The position numbers and the translations under genes are program-made. The notes under the pieces are model-generated. The model saw nothing but the letters and a program-made list of their open reading frames with translations. It had not been told where the DNA came from and made no database searches. This document shows, one piece after another, positions 36,390 through 46,931 of a stretch of DNA of 64,000 bases (the first letter of the stretch is position 1; the number at the start of each line of letters is the position of its first letter). Source of the DNA: Methanobrevibacter sp. GTDB lineage: Archaea > Methanobacteriota > Methanobacteria > Methanobacteriales > Methanobacteriaceae. Location: the NCBI GenBank assembly GCA_017553445.1, contig JAFZMD010000037.1, forward strand, positions 1 to 64,000. Direction: 5' to 3'.

Positions 36390-38549
36390 ATGCATGAAGT
36401 AATTATTTGTGAGAAACCTAGTTCAGCTGAAAAAATAGCAAAGGCATTATCGCCAAAGGCGAAAAAAAATTTATACAATAAAAAAATCAAATACTGGACA
36501 TTAAATAGGGATTCAAAGGATATCACAGTTTTATCCGGTGTTGGTCATTTATACTCTTTAATTCCTAACACTTCTAAAAGTACTATTTCATTTAATTTAC
36601 ATTGGGCACCGGCTTATGAAGTCAATAAAAAAACCAGCGGATATACTCGTGATTATGTTAGAGCTATCAAAAAATTTGGTAAAGGTGCTGATTCTTATAT
36701 TCATGCATGCGATTATGATGTTGAAGGAACCTTGATTGGATATAATGCTTTAAAATATGCCTGTGGTGAAGAATCTTTATCTAAAGCATCCCGTATGAAA
36801 TTTTCTACTTTAACTAAAAAAGATATTGTTGAAGCATATGAAAATAGAATCAATATTGATATGCATCAGGTAGATAATGGTATTGCCCGACACATTTTGG
36901 ATTATTATTTCGGTATGAATATTTCTATTGCATTGTCAAATGCAGTACGTAAATCTAAAAGACGATTTTTAAAATTATCTGTAGGTCGTGTTCAAACTCC
37001 TACATTATCCATATTGGTCGATCGTGAAAAAGAAATTGAAGAATTTGTTCCTGAACCTTACTGGGTTATTAGGGCCATTCTTGATTTTGAAGATATTGAA
37101 ATTAAACATGTTGATGGAAATATTTTTGACCGTGAAAGAGCCGAAGAAATTTTCAATAAATGTCAGGGTAAAGATGCTATTGTTGACAGCATTGATCTTT
37201 CCAATTCAAGAACAAAACCTCCTGTGCCATTTAATTTGGGCGGTTTGCAATCTGAAGCATATAATGTATTCGGTTTTACTCCTAAAAGGACTCAGGTCAT
37301 TGCTCAAAATCTTTATAGTTCTGGTTATACTTCTTATCCTCGTACTTCATCTCAAAAATTACCTGAAAGTTTAGGTTTTGCTTCTATTTTTAAACAATTG
37401 GCTAAAAATGATGAATATAGGAAGCATATTTCTCAATTGCCTGCAAAATTAAAGCCTAATAATGGTAAGAAGGATGATGAAGCTCACCCTGCTATCCATC
37501 CTACTGGAATATTGCCTTCCGGTTTGTCTAGGGATGAACAGAAGATATACGATTTAATTGTTTATAGGTTTATTTCAGTATTCTTTGAAGCCGCTAAATT
37601 TGAAACGATGAGCACTACTTTAGATATTGAAGGTGAAAAATTCCGTTTCAGACGTAGAAGAGTTACTCATAAGGGTTGGATGGAACATTATCCATTTAGA
37701 AAAATTGACGATGAAAAATTCCCTGAAGTTAAAGAAGGGGATGCCATGAGTGTTAAAGAACTCATTTCTGATGAAAAAGAAACCAAGCCTCCTGCCCGTT
37801 ATAATCAGGCTTCTTTAATTAAGGAATTGGAGAAAAGGGAACTTGGTACTAAGGCTACTCGTGCTGACATCATTGATAAATTGTATGATCGTAAATATAT
37901 AGATGGAAATAAGATTTCTGTAAATCAATTGGGTAAAAATCTTATTGATACTCTAAGCAGCTATTGTAATAATCTAACTAGTGAAGAGTTGACCAGGGAT
38001 TTGGAAGATAAGCTTGAGGGTATTAACAAAGAGGAGACCACTAGGGATAGTGTTATCGATGAGGGTGAAAAGGATGTTAAAGAAATTTTAGTTGACATTG
38101 ATAAGAACACTGAAGAAATCGGCTCTAAACTTTATGACGCTTATCAGGAGAGCAATATTGTCGGCAAGTGTAAATGCGGCGGAAACCTTATTAAAAGGTA
38201 TTCTCCTAAAAATAAAAGCTATTTTGTAGGTTGTTCCAATTATCCTGATTGTAACAATACTTATTCTATTCCTAAAGGCGCACGTTTCTTGAAGAAAACA
38301 TGTGAGAAGTGCGGTTTGCCGATAATTTCATTTGGCAGCAAGCCTCCTAAGCATGCCTGTCTTGATTCCAATTGCGGCAAAGAACATCTGGAACCTGAGC
38401 AGATTGAAGTTCTTGGTAAATGTCCTGATTGTGGTAAGGATTTGATTAAACGTTCAGGTCGCTATGGTGATTTTGTCGGATGCAAAGGTTTTCCTAGATG
38501 CAGGTTTACCTGTGCATTGGATGAACTGAAATATAAACTTAAAAAATAA
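36390..38549 (+). CDS. topA: DNA topoisomerase I (type IA)
   Basis: This enzyme relaxes negative supercoils by single-strand passage. The 719 residues show the TOPRIM motifs ([14 protein letters not shown] with the catalytic Glu; [13 protein letters not shown] with the Asp pair), the active-site Tyr in [13 protein letters not shown], and [20 protein letters not shown]. The C-terminal 130 residues hold zinc-ribbon modules with CxxC pairs ([41 protein letters not shown]). The start is ATG 36390, about 10 bases after GGGGT. It lies in a plus-strand run of information genes with tbp upstream and aglB downstream. Confidence 0.95.
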   Translation: MHEVIICEKPSSAEKIAKALSPKAKKNLYNKKIKYWTLNRDSKDITVLSGVGHLYSLIPNTSKSTISFNLHWAPAYEVNKKTSGYTRDYVRAIKKFGKGADSYIHACDYDVEGTLIGYNALKYACGEESLSKASRMKFSTLTKKDIVEAYENRINIDMHQVDNGIARHILDYYFGMNISIALSNAVRKSKRRFLKLSVGRVQTPTLSILVDREKEIEEFVPEPYWVIRAILDFEDIEIKHVDGNIFDRERAEEIFNKCQGKDAIVDSIDLSNSRTKPPVPFNLGGLQSEAYNVFGFTPKRTQVIAQNLYSSGYTSYPRTSSQKLPESLGFASIFKQLAKNDEYRKHISQLPAKLKPNNGKKDDEAHPAIHPTGILPSGLSRDEQKIYDLIVYRFISVFFEAAKFETMSTTLDIEGEKFRFRRRRVTHKGWMEHYPFRKIDDEKFPEVKEGDAMSVKELISDEKETKPPARYNQASLIKELEKRELGTKATRADIIDKLYDRKYIDGNKISVNQLGKNLIDTLSSYCNNLTSEELTRDLEDKLEGINKEETTRDSVIDEGEKDVKEILVDIDKNTEEIGSKLYDAYQESNIVGKCKCGGNLIKRYSPKNKSYFVGCSNYPDCNNTYSIPKGARFLKKTCEKCGLPIISFGSKPPKHACLDSNCGKEHLEPEQIEVLGKCPDCGKDLIKRSGRYGDFVGCKGFPRCRFTCALDELKYKLKK

Positions 38550-38914
38550 TTTTTAAAAATTCATTTTTTTTTCAAGTTGCGATTATTTTTAATAATTTAA
38601 TGTTAAATGCATAATATTTAATAATGTTAAAAATAATATATATGATTTAATAGGAATATTTTCAATATTTTGTATTGTTAATATTTTTATCTAAATGCGA
38701 TATAAAATCAATTCTTTCGATTTAATCGTGTTATATATTATATAACTAAATACTAATTTCGATTATTGATTATTAACTCCTCAGATGGAGGCATTAATTG
38801 GTAATCTTGCACTTATTGTGTGTAACTTATGAATATGTAACTTTATTGAGTTATATTATTCAATTAGTCTTATAATTAATTTTAATTTAAAAAGAACTGA
38901 AATAGAGGATTTTA
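38550..38914. other. Intergenic region with promoter palindrome and long leader of aglB
   Basis: No gene was found in 365 bases. A 17-bp perfect palindrome GTTATATATTATATAAC lies at 38730-38746 and probably includes the TATA box. If so, the transcript leader of aglB would be about 140 bases, long for this genome. It contains a short CTCC/GGAG stem near 38778-38792. No known riboswitch or C/D-box RNA pattern was recognised. Confidence 0.4.
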
Positions 38915-41638
38915 ATGAATAAAGAAACAACTATAACAATAGCTAAATCTGTCATCATCATATTGATTCTTTTAGCTGTTGTTTTTGCATTAAGAGCTCC
39001 TGCAGCCGATCTTAACATCCTTCCTAATGAAATTAAAGGGGAGTATGTTGATTCTTCCGGTCTTCCTTATTTTAGTGAAATGGATTCATATTATAACTTA
39101 AGGTTAACCGAGAATTATGTAGATCATGGTTATGTTGGAGATATAAAATATGATAATGGTACTCAGATGGATATGCATAGGTATGCTCCTGATGGTAATG
39201 TAATTAATTATGAGTTGGGTATTGTATATGTAACTTCGTTCCTGCATGATATGGTAAATCAATTCTATGGAAACCATGGTGTTCGGGAAGTTGCATTTTG
39301 GACTGGTGCGGCCATTGCATCATTAGCTGTTATTCCCGCATTCATATTTGCTAGGAGATTGACTAATGATTATGGTGCTATTGCCGCAACGTTGATTATA
39401 GTTTTAGCTCCGAATTACTTTGCACACACATTCCCAGGATTTTTCGATACGGATATGTTTTATTACATATTTTCACTCTTCTTCATATTCTTCTTTGTTG
39501 AGTGTATACGGACGGACAATATTGCTTTAAAAGTAATTTATGCTATACTTTCTATTATGTCAATAGGATTGTTTTCAATATCATGGACGGGTTATATCTT
39601 TTACGTAGGTTTAATGGGTATATTTGCTGTTGTATATTTAATTGCATGTTATATATTCAATATTGGTGATGATACTCAAGACCAATATTCCAATAAGATT
39701 TTATGGCTTGTTCACCAGAAAGAATTTTTATCAATTGTTCTATTGGTGGTTATCGGTGCTATAGGACTCGCTATTTTCAGAGGTGTTGATACTGTAATAG
39801 GAATATTCGGAAATTTGCTTAGTTTGCTTTCATTGCAATCCACTTCCAGGGTTGTTGGTGGTTTTCCAAACGTACTTATTTCCGTTGCAGAGATGCAAAT
39901 GCCAAACTTGCTTGGTGCAGGTATGGGTTCAGCATTTTTAGCTAATTCAAATGGTGTTGTAAATGGTATGGGTGGAATATCTGTAATGTTTGCTGGTTTA
40001 ACTGTTTTATATGTATTGGTTTCAAGAGTATTTAAACTTAGAAAAGTTGATGAACCTAAACAAAATCTTAAATCAAAACCAAGCAAAGCTGAAAGGGTTT
40101 CCGCTTCTAAAAAAATCGATGAGAAAAATAAATTTAAAATATCTTTAGGTCAATTAGATAGCTTTGGCAGTACTCAAGATGAAATTTCCAAAACTAAACG
40201 TTTATCTATTTTATATGCTTGTTTATTCTTAGTTTGGACTTTAATTACTATTTTGGCTGTAACTAGAGGTTCAAGGTTTATTACTACAATTGTTTTACCA
40301 TTTGGATTAATGACGGGTATATTTATAGGCTATGCTACTGATTACATTAAAAATAAATTAAACAATGACAATTGGTTAACATTTATTATAGTACTTTGTG
40401 CTGCTCTTGCAGCTTATCCATTAACTCAAATCAATTTAATTTATGGTTTAATATTGCTTGTTGTTTTATTGGCTATTGGATTGGCTTCAATTCATGTTTT
40501 AAAACCAAATAAGTCTGCAGACAATACTAGCATTCCTATTAAGAAATATATTGCAATCGCTCTTGTAGTTCTTGCATTAGTGTCACCTACTGTTTGTGGC
40601 GCTTATATTACTGCAAATCAAGTAGTTCCAGGTACTAATGATGCTATGTGGAATTCAATGACTTGGATTAATGAAAATACTGATAACAGTACTGTAATCA
40701 CATCCTGGTGGGACTTCGGTTACCTCTTTGAGATTGCTGCTGATAGACAAGTAACATTCGATGGAGGTTCTCAGTCAGGAGACCGTGCGTACTGGCTGGG
40801 TCAGGCGATGACTACAAGTGATTTAGAATATTCTGCTGGTGTTTTCAGAATGTTGGATTCTTCAGGTACAAAACCTCAACAGGCGTTGTATAACATCACA
40901 GGAGACTATGGTAAAACAACTGATATCCTTAAAGAGATTTTGCCGATGACTGCTAAAAATGCTTCAGACACTTTAGTTAATAAATATCATTTAACTAATG
41001 AACAAGCTCAAGAAATTGTTAACGGTACTCACCCGGCAAATCCACGTCCAGTAACATTTGTTGCAAGTTCAGACATGCTTCAAAAAGCGGGCTGGTGGAG
41101 TTACTTCGGTGACTGGAACTTTACAAACCAAAGTTCTCAAAACTATAATTACCATGTTCCTACTCAGCAAGTAACTGTGGAACCAGAATCAACCGGTAAA
41201 TTAGCTTTATATAACAATTCCGGTTTACTTGTAAATGCAGTTATTCAAAGAGGATCAGGTAATAATTCAACTACCGCATACACTGAAGCGTTATCCACAT
41301 ATAATAACAGTGAAATTATTTTAAATGGTACTCCATATAATCCATTGAATATTTCTCACATGATTGTTATTGAAAACGGATATTTAGTTAAAAATGAATC
41401 AGTTGGAGATGTTAAGGATGCAAACTACACCTTGTTCTTGATGGGTGAGAATAATACATACACTCCAATATTGATGGATAACAAACTGTCCAATTCCATG
41501 TTCACTCAATTGTATCTATTGGGTGGTGCAAACCAAAATGTATATACAATGGTTCACATGGAAAATGGTGTGTCATTATGGCAAGTAAACTTTAATAATA
41601 CTGTTGCTGGAGGAGCTTCTTCCAACAACAACAAATAG
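38915..41638 (+). CDS. aglB: Oligosaccharyltransferase AglB (STT3)
   Basis: AglB transfers a lipid-linked glycan to Asn in N-x-S/T of exported proteins. The 907 residues start with a membrane helix, then the catalytic EMD-type motif (PYFSEMDSYYNLRL). About 12 more membrane helices follow, with the DTDMFYYIF segment (DxD-like). The outer domain has the WWDFG form of the WWDYG signature (ITSWWDFGYLFEIA). A charged cytoplasmic loop (LKSKPSKAERVSASKK) interrupts the helices near residue 390. Surface proteins encoded in this window are rich in N-x-S/T sites and could be substrates. A terminator hairpin follows. Confidence 0.95.
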   Translation: MNKETTITIAKSVIIILILLAVVFALRAPAADLNILPNEIKGEYVDSSGLPYFSEMDSYYNLRLTENYVDHGYVGDIKYDNGTQMDMHRYAPDGNVINYELGIVYVTSFLHDMVNQFYGNHGVREVAFWTGAAIASLAVIPAFIFARRLTNDYGAIAATLIIVLAPNYFAHTFPGFFDTDMFYYIFSLFFIFFFVECIRTDNIALKVIYAILSIMSIGLFSISWTGYIFYVGLMGIFAVVYLIACYIFNIGDDTQDQYSNKILWLVHQKEFLSIVLLVVIGAIGLAIFRGVDTVIGIFGNLLSLLSLQSTSRVVGGFPNVLISVAEMQMPNLLGAGMGSAFLANSNGVVNGMGGISVMFAGLTVLYVLVSRVFKLRKVDEPKQNLKSKPSKAERVSASKKIDEKNKFKISLGQLDSFGSTQDEISKTKRLSILYACLFLVWTLITILAVTRGSRFITTIVLPFGLMTGIFIGYATDYIKNKLNNDNWLTFIIVLCAALAAYPLTQINLIYGLILLVVLLAIGLASIHVLKPNKSADNTSIPIKKYIAIALVVLALVSPTVCGAYITANQVVPGTNDAMWNSMTWINENTDNSTVITSWWDFGYLFEIAADRQVTFDGGSQSGDRAYWLGQAMTTSDLEYSAGVFRMLDSSGTKPQQALYNITGDYGKTTDILKEILPMTAKNASDTLVNKYHLTNEQAQEIVNGTHPANPRPVTFVASSDMLQKAGWWSYFGDWNFTNQSSQNYNYHVPTQQVTVEPESTGKLALYNNSGLLVNAVIQRGSGNNSTTAYTEALSTYNNSEIILNGTPYNPLNISHMIVIENGYLVKNESVGDVKDANYTLFLMGENNTYTPILMDNKLSNSMFTQLYLLGGANQNVYTMVHMENGVSLWQVNFNNTVAGGASSNNNK

Positions 41639-41670
41639 ATTGGGATTAAATTTCCAATCTCTTTTTTTAT
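41637..41670 (+). terminator. Terminator after aglB
   Basis: AGATTGG at 41637-41643 pairs with CCAATCT at 41654-41660. The run CTTTTTTT follows. Confidence 0.65.
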
Positions 41671-41695
41671 ATTTTTTATATGATATGGTGATTTA

Positions 41696-42790
41696 ATGGG
41701 TATTGAAGATAAAATTAAAGATATTGAGGAAGAAATTCAAAAGACCCCTTATAATAAAGCTACTTCTCACCATATTGGGAAATTAAAAGCTAAACTTTCA
41801 AGATTAAAAGAGGAATCTCTTCAACGCAGTAGTTCCGGTCATAAAGGCCAAGGATTTCATATGAAGAAAACTGGAGATGCAACTGTTGTGCTGGTCGGTT
41901 TTCCTTCTGTCGGTAAATCCACATTGTTAAATGAAATTACTAATGCTGAAAGTAAGGTTGGAGCTTATCAGTTCACTACTTTGGATATTGTTCCGGGAGT
42001 TATGGAACATAAAAATGCAAAAATACAGGTTTTTGATATTCCTGGGATTATTACTGGAGCAAGTAGTGGTAAAGGGAGAGGTAAAGAGATATTGTCTGTT
42101 GCAAGGACTGCAGATTTGATTTTAGTAGTTTTGGATACTTTAAATCCACAGCATCTGAATGTCATTTTAACTGAACTTAGAAATATTGGTATCAGACCCA
42201 ATGAACGCCCTCCTGATGTAACTGTCAATAGAAAAAAACTTGGTGGAGTTAAGGTTTCATCAACTTGTCCTTTGACTCATTTGGATGAAAAGACAATAAG
42301 GTCAATCATTAATGAGTATGGAATGCATAATGCGGATGTTCTATTTAGGGATGATGTGACGATAGATCAGTTCATCGATGTTTTGGACAGAAACAAGTCT
42401 TATGTTCCAATGCTGATTCTGTTGAACAAGGTGGATTTGGTTGATGATGCTTATCTGGAGGAACTTAAAAAGTATATCCCTGACTTTATTCCAATTTCTG
42501 CTGATAAAAAGACTAACATTGATGAATTAAAAGATTTAATATTTGATAATTTGGATTTGGTTAGGGTTTATTTAAAACCGCAGGGCAGAAAAGCGGATAT
42601 GGAAGATCCCTTGGTTATCAAGAAAGGGTCTACTGTTATTGATGCATGTGGAAAGCTGCACAGGGAATTCGTTAAGAACTTCCGTCATGCTAAGGTTTGG
42701 GGCACATCCGTTAAATTCCCTGGTCAGAAGGTTGGACCGGACCATGTCCTTGAGGATGAAGATGTTTTAAGGATTATCTTAAAAAAATAG
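41696..42790 (+). CDS. drg: DRG-family GTPase with TGS domain
   Basis: This Obg/DRG-type GTPase is thought to act on translating ribosomes. The 364 residues start with a helical segment ([23 protein letters not shown]). The G-domain motifs are [16 protein letters not shown] (G1), [11 protein letters not shown] (G2), [11 protein letters not shown] (G3) and LNKVDLV (G4). A C-terminal TGS domain ([20 protein letters not shown]) follows. The start ATG follows GGTGAT. An AK6-like kinase gene follows after 6 bases. Confidence 0.94.
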   Translation: MGIEDKIKDIEEEIQKTPYNKATSHHIGKLKAKLSRLKEESLQRSSSGHKGQGFHMKKTGDATVVLVGFPSVGKSTLLNEITNAESKVGAYQFTTLDIVPGVMEHKNAKIQVFDIPGIITGASSGKGRGKEILSVARTADLILVVLDTLNPQHLNVILTELRNIGIRPNERPPDVTVNRKKLGGVKVSSTCPLTHLDEKTIRSIINEYGMHNADVLFRDDVTIDQFIDVLDRNKSYVPMLILLNKVDLVDDAYLEELKKYIPDFIPISADKKTNIDELKDLIFDNLDLVRVYLKPQGRKADMEDPLVIKKGSTVIDACGKLHREFVKNFRHAKVWGTSVKFPGQKVGPDHVLEDEDVLRIILKK

Positions 42791-42796
42791 ATTTAC

Positions 42797-43339
42797 ATGT
42801 CTAATATTATTTTTATCAGTGGCACTCCCTGTACGGGAAAGACTACAATTAGTGAAGTGTTATCACAAAAATTGAATTGGGATCTGGTTAAAGTCAATGA
42901 TTTGGCAATTTCCAACAATTTGGTTTTGGGCATCGATGAGGATAAAGGCTATAAAATCATTGACATCGATGCATTAAATGAAACTCTTTTAAACATCATT
43001 TCAAAATCAGATAATTTGATTGTTGAAGGTCATTTAAGCCATTTATGTTCTGGTGCAGATAAACTAATCATTTTAAGATGCAGACCTGAAATTTTAGAAA
43101 AGAGACTTGCTTTGAGAGATTATTCTGAAGCTAAAATTCATGAAAACCTGGAAGCTGAAGCATTGGGGGTTTGTTCTGCTGAAAGCCTTGATATATATGA
43201 AAATAATGTCTGTGAATTGGACGTTAGTGATTTAGGTATTGATGAGACTGTTTCAATACTTTTTGATGTGATTAATGGTGAAAAAGAATTGGGTTTTGGT
43301 GAAATCGACTTCATGGATTGGTTGCTTATACATCCATAG
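42797..43339 (+). CDS. AK6/Fap7-like adenylate kinase family protein
   Basis: This is a 180-residue P-loop kinase: ISGTPCTGKTTISEVLSQKL at the N-terminus, VEGHLSHLCSGADKLIILRC in the middle, and LALRDYSEAKIHENLEAEALGV as the lid region. The Fap7/AK6 family has adenylate kinase activity and helps 40S/30S ribosome maturation in eukaryotes and archaea. It is likely co-transcribed with drg, also a translation factor. The C-terminal MDWLLIHP end is short, as in the family. Confidence 0.85.
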   Translation: MSNIIFISGTPCTGKTTISEVLSQKLNWDLVKVNDLAISNNLVLGIDEDKGYKIIDIDALNETLLNIISKSDNLIVEGHLSHLCSGADKLIILRCRPEILEKRLALRDYSEAKIHENLEAEALGVCSAESLDIYENNVCELDVSDLGIDETVSILFDVINGEKELGFGEIDFMDWLLIHP

Positions 43340-43654
43340 ATTTAATTTTACTTTTTTTATTGGCTATTGTTTTTTATTTGAATTTTGATATGATTTAACG
43401 GCATGATTTCGGCAATACCTAGTTAATTACGGTACGTACTTTCATGTATTTTGGATTTAATTTCCTAGGTTAAATCGAATATAATTTTATAATGATGCAT
43501 TTTTGCATAACATTTATATGTATTGAAAATCATATTTATTTTTAATATTCATGTTAACCTAAGGTTATCATTAACTATGGTTTTTGTTTTAATTTGCGCA
43601 AATCATTTTAATTCAATTTTTGAATATTATATCCGACAATTAAGGAGGATATTT
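43340..43654. other. Intergenic region before the rnp4 operon
   Basis: The 315 bases contain no gene. Two small symmetric elements are visible: ATGCATTTTTGCAT at 43495-43508, just before a possible TATA-like run (ACATTTATATGTA, 43509-43521), and AACCTAAGGTT near 43556-43566. They may be control elements of the ribosomal/RNase P operon. In-frame upstream codons from 43523 have no ribosome binding site and were not counted as coding. Confidence 0.35.
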
Positions 43655-44020
43655 TTGAGTAGAGGAAAACGACCTAAATGGATGATTGAAATAGCTATTG
43701 AAAGAATGAACATCCTTTTTGAGCGTGCTGAGATGGAATTCATCACCCATCCTGAACGGTCTCACAGGTATGTTGAATTGGCTAGAAAATTATCCACTAA
43801 ATACAATACGAAGATTCCTGAAAAGTGGTCTAGAAGATATTGTAGGAAATGTGGCAAGTTCCTTTACTATGGTCATAATTCATCCGTCCGGCTAGTTGAC
43901 GAGAAAGTTAACATTTTTTGTGGAGAATGTGGCCATGTTATGAGAATTCCTTACAATAAGGAAAAGAAAAATAAAAGGAGAGCTAAATATGAGTCAATCA
44001 AAAAAAGAAATGATGAATAG
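43655..44020 (+). CDS. rnp4: RNase P protein component 4 (Rpp21/Rpr2 family)
   Basis: Rnp4 is a protein subunit of RNase P, which matures the 5' ends of tRNAs. The 121 residues contain IAIERMNILFERAEMEF, the basic segment SRRYCRKCGKFLYYG and the second Cys pair CGECGHVMRIPY, forming the family's zinc ribbon. The C-terminus is very basic. TTG 43655 follows a perfect AAGGAGGAT; the longer upstream frame is unlikely. Its end overlaps the yhbY-like gene by 32 bases. Confidence 0.9.
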   Translation: MSRGKRPKWMIEIAIERMNILFERAEMEFITHPERSHRYVELARKLSTKYNTKIPEKWSRRYCRKCGKFLYYGHNSSVRLVDEKVNIFCGECGHVMRIPYNKEKKNKRRAKYESIKKRNDE

Positions 44021-44246
44021 AGCTCTTTCCGCGATGACAATTAATATTGGTAAAAGTGGCGTTAATGACAATGTCATTGAAGAAATCAAACGCCAATTAA
44101 AAGCTAATGAGATTGTCAAACTTAAATTTGCAAAAAATATCGCTAGAGATAAAGATACTTATATTGCAGAAATTGTCGAAAAGACTCGATGCAAACTCAT
44201 CGATGTCAGAGGACATGTTGCTGTAATTTACAAAAAGAAGCCTTAA
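43989..44246 (+). CDS. YhbY/CRM-domain RNA-binding protein
   Basis: This is an 85-residue CRM-domain protein: INIGKSGVNDNVIEEIKRQLKANEIVKLKFAKN and a C-terminal RGHVAVIYKKK. YhbY-type proteins bind pre-ribosomal RNA. Overlap with rnp4 and GGAGAG before the ATG indicate operon expression. The ribosomal protein gene S19e follows 99 bases later. Confidence 0.9.
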   Translation: MSQSKKEMMNRALSAMTINIGKSGVNDNVIEEIKRQLKANEIVKLKFAKNIARDKDTYIAEIVEKTRCKLIDVRGHVAVIYKKKP

Positions 44247-44345
44247 AAATTACTTAAATTTAGAGTTACAGGCCCTATTTTTTAGGTCTTAAATTTACAG
44301 TGGATTAAGAGGACAATTATTTAATAAAAATATTGGAGAATTAAT

Positions 44346-44783
44346 ATGACTACTGTATTTGATGTACCTGCAGATTTATTAATTAAAAAAGTCGCAGAAG
44401 AATTTAAAGAAAATGATAAAATCAATTCCCCTGCATGGTCCAATTTTGTTAAAACCGGTGTTCACAAAGAAAGAAAACCGGAAAATGCTGATTGGTGGTA
44501 TGTAAGATGTGCATCTATTATTAGAAGGGTGTACATGGATGGACCTGTTGGAGTAATGAGTTTAAGAACTTTCTACGGTGGTAAAAAAGACCGTGGTGTA
44601 ACTCCTGAAGTATTTAGAAAAGGTAGTGGAGCTATCATTAGAAATGCTCTTCACCAATTAGAAGACGCAGGTTTAGTTGAAAAAGTTGAAGGAGGAAGAG
44701 TTGTTTCTCCACAAGGAAGATCCTTTTTAGATAAAACCGCTGGTGAAATCATTAAAGATATTCCTGAACTTGCAAAATACTAA
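44346..44783 (+). CDS. rps19e: 30S ribosomal protein S19e
   Basis: This small-subunit protein of archaea and eukaryotes has 145 residues with [41 protein letters not shown] and [12 protein letters not shown], which are hallmark segments. ATG 44346 follows TGGAG. It lies in the rnp4-yhbY-rps19e-PDCD5 cluster. Confidence 0.96.
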   Translation: MTTVFDVPADLLIKKVAEEFKENDKINSPAWSNFVKTGVHKERKPENADWWYVRCASIIRRVYMDGPVGVMSLRTFYGGKKDRGVTPEVFRKGSGAIIRNALHQLEDAGLVEKVEGGRVVSPQGRSFLDKTAGEIIKDIPELAKY

Positions 44784-44807
44784 TTAAATTATATTGGAGA
44801 GTTTGAT

Positions 44808-45164
44808 ATGAGCGACCTTGATGAAATTCGTCAAAAAAGAATGGCTGAGTTGCAAGCACAGCAGGCTGCTGCACAACAACAAGCGCAACAGCAACAAGCT
44901 GCTCAAATTCAACAGCAACAAGCACAAGCACAACTTGAAGCTCAGAAAAAACAAATTTTAGGTCAAATCATGACCGCTGAAGCTCGTAATAGATTAGCTA
45001 ATCTTAAATTAACTAAACCTGAGCTTGTAAATCAAATTGAATTACAGTTAATTCAGTCTGCTCAAGCTGGTAGTTTAAGAGGAAAAGTCACTGATGAACA
45101 ATTAAAAGTTCTTCTAAGACAAATAGCTGGTCAAAAAAGGGAGATTAAAATTACAAGGAAATAA
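44808..45164 (+). CDS. PDCD5-like DNA-binding protein
   Basis: This is a 118-residue archaeal PDCD5/TFAR19-family protein. A long Gln/Ala-rich N-terminal helix (QAQQAAAQQQAQQQQAAQIQ) is followed by the conserved core ILGQIMTAEARNRLANLKLTKPELVNQIE and a basic tail (GQKREIKITRK). It usually follows S19e in archaeal genomes, as here. The stop overlaps the next start by 1 base. The poly-Gln stretch is longer than I would expect, but in frame. Confidence 0.9.
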   Translation: MSDLDEIRQKRMAELQAQQAAAQQQAQQQQAAQIQQQQAQAQLEAQKKQILGQIMTAEARNRLANLKLTKPELVNQIELQLIQSAQAGSLRGKVTDEQLKVLLRQIAGQKREIKITRK

Positions 45165-45754
45165 TGTCCATGAAAGCGGCTGTATTATATAGTGGTGGTA
45201 AAGATTCATCTTTTATGGCTGTCATGCTTAAAAGATTAGGTCTTGATGTTGAATTGTGCACTGCAAATTTTGGTGTTTATGATTCATATATTCCTGCCGG
45301 TAAATCAGCAAAATCATTAGGTTTCAATCATAATGTCTTGGAATTGGATTTTGAGATTTTAGATAAGACCTGTGATATGATTATGAAGGATGGATTTCCA
45401 AATGATGGGATAAAATTCATTCATGAAACTGTCATTGAAGAAGTTGCTGATAGATATGATATTATTGCCGATGGAACAAGAAGGGACGATAGAACTCCAA
45501 AACTCAATGTTAATCAAATAAGAAGTCTTGAAGATAGAAAAGATGTTCAATACATTAATTTGGACAGTTTTGGTCACAAATCTGTTAGACTAATAACATC
45601 TAATCTTTTCGAAATATCTCATGAAAAAAGCAATAAGGATAACAGCTCTGACTATGAGGTTGAAATAAGGACTTTGATTGATGAGAAAGGAGGAAATTCG
45701 CTAGATATATTTCCAGAACATTATCAAACTCGGGTTATAGGATATAAGAAATAA
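45164..45754 (+). CDS. PP-loop ATPase-like protein (archaeal alpha-hydrolase type)
   Basis: The protein has 196 residues and begins [22 protein letters not shown], the SGGKDS PP-loop of N-type ATP pyrophosphatases. This family adenylates tRNA bases or other substrates. Later segments include [12 protein letters not shown] and [12 protein letters not shown]. No Cys pairs for a sulfur-transfer zinc site are seen. The location in a ribosomal/RNase P operon suggests an RNA-modification role, but the substrate is unknown. ATG 45170 is an alternative start. Confidence 0.8.
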   Translation: MSMKAAVLYSGGKDSSFMAVMLKRLGLDVELCTANFGVYDSYIPAGKSAKSLGFNHNVLELDFEILDKTCDMIMKDGFPNDGIKFIHETVIEEVADRYDIIADGTRRDDRTPKLNVNQIRSLEDRKDVQYINLDSFGHKSVRLITSNLFEISHEKSNKDNSSDYEVEIRTLIDEKGGNSLDIFPEHYQTRVIGYKK

Positions 45755-45782
45755 TTATTATACTTTATTCACAGGTGAAAAA

Positions 45783-45938
45783 ATGAGTAAAAATAAACCA
45801 TTAGCTAAAAAATTAAGAATGGCAAAAGCAAACAAACAAAATAGGAGAATTCCAATCTGGGCTTATGCTAAAACTAATCGTAAACTTAGATACAGACCTA
45901 AACCTAGACATTGGAGAAGAAACAGCCTTAAATTATAA
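45783..45938 (+). CDS. rpl39e: 50S ribosomal protein L39e
   Basis: This very basic 51-residue protein begins [20 protein letters not shown] and contains [14 protein letters not shown] and the C-terminal [14 protein letters not shown], the L39e signature. It lines the ribosomal exit tunnel. ATG 45783 follows AGGTGA. It is followed by rpl31e after 12 bases. Confidence 0.95.
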   Translation: MSKNKPLAKKLRMAKANKQNRRIPIWAYAKTNRKLRYRPKPRHWRRNSLKL

Positions 45939-45950
45939 GGGGGATTTATC

Positions 45951-46196
45951 ATGGAAAGAGTTTACACAATTCCACTTAGAAACGTAAAAAATGTTAAAAG
46001 GACTATCCGAGCTCCTAGAGCTATTAGGGAAGTTAGAAACTTCTTAACCAAACACATGAAAGCTGAAGAAGTCAAACTTGATGAATCTATCAATCATGTA
46101 ATTTGGGCAAGAGGTATTCAAAAAATACCTTCTAAAATCACTGTAAAAGCAGTTAAAGATGAAGATGGTGTTGTAGAAGCTACTTTAGCAGAATAG
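45951..46196 (+). CDS. rpl31e: 50S ribosomal protein L31e
   Basis: An 81-residue protein reading [20 protein letters not shown], then [20 protein letters not shown] and [17 protein letters not shown], the core of L31e. GGGGGAT precedes the ATG. It belongs to the conserved L39e-L31e-eIF6 series. Confidence 0.96.
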   Translation: MERVYTIPLRNVKNVKRTIRAPRAIREVRNFLTKHMKAEEVKLDESINHVIWARGIQKIPSKITVKAVKDEDGVVEATLAE

Positions 46197-46238
46197 CTAT
46201 CGTACTTTTTTCAAATACTTAATAGGTGAGGTAACAAT

Positions 46239-46910
46239 ATGTTGAGAAGAATTGATATTGTAGGAAATCCGAATATTGGAGTTTTCATTCAAGCAACTGA
46301 TAATATTGCTATTGTTCCTTATAATTTAATTGATGAAAAAGTTAAATTGGTTGAGGAAATATTAGAAGTCCCTGCAGTGAAATCTTCTATTTCTGGAAGT
46401 AGCCTTATTGGATCTTTATCTGTAGCTAATTCAAATGGTATTGTTGTTTCCCCACACGTTTTAGATAGAGAAGTTGAACAGTTCAAAGATTTAGGTCTTG
46501 AAGTAGCAGCTATTCCTGGTAATTATACTGCTGTTGGAAATATTGTCGCAGCAAATGACAATGGTGCTATTGTAAGTCCTTTCTTATCTGAAGATGCTAT
46601 TAATACAATTGAATCCACTTTGGATGTCGATGTCGAATCAACCTCGATGGTTGGAAGCGACATTATTGGATCATTAATATCTGTAACTAATAAAGGATTT
46701 TTAATTAGTAGCACTGCTGTTGAAAGTGAAGTTGACTTTTCTCGTAAAGTATTTGGTGTTGAAGGAGACATTGGTACTGTTGGAAGAGGCATTTCTTTAG
46801 TTGGAGCTTGTTCCATTGCCAATTCAAATGGAGCAATCGTTGCTAAAAACAGTACAGGTCCTGAAATGGCTAGAGTTGAAGAAGCGTTAGGCTTTTTAGA
46901 TGATTTATAA
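46239..46910 (+). CDS. eif6: Translation initiation factor 6
   Basis: aIF6 binds the large ribosomal subunit and prevents premature joining of subunits. The 223 residues form five quasi-repeats with the recurring patterns S-L-I-G-S-L-S-V-A-N-S-N-G, A-A-N-D-N-G-A-I-V-S, and ISVTNKGFLIS, which build the pentein-like propeller. GGTGAGG precedes the ATG. LX/L18Ae follows after 21 bases. Confidence 0.96.
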   Translation: MLRRIDIVGNPNIGVFIQATDNIAIVPYNLIDEKVKLVEEILEVPAVKSSISGSSLIGSLSVANSNGIVVSPHVLDREVEQFKDLGLEVAAIPGNYTAVGNIVAANDNGAIVSPFLSEDAINTIESTLDVDVESTSMVGSDIIGSLISVTNKGFLISSTAVESEVDFSRKVFGVEGDIGTVGRGISLVGACSIANSNGAIVAKNSTGPEMARVEEALGFLDDL

Positions 46911-46931
46911 TTTATTATCTGAGGGATTAAT

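Noticed and set aside
38755-38914. Riboswitch or C/D-box RNA in the aglB leader
   Set aside because: No known conserved core or box C/D pair was recognised; only a short stem is visible.
43523-43654. N-terminal extension of rnp4
   Set aside because: No ribosome binding site at 43523, while TTG 43655 follows a perfect one and fits the family length.
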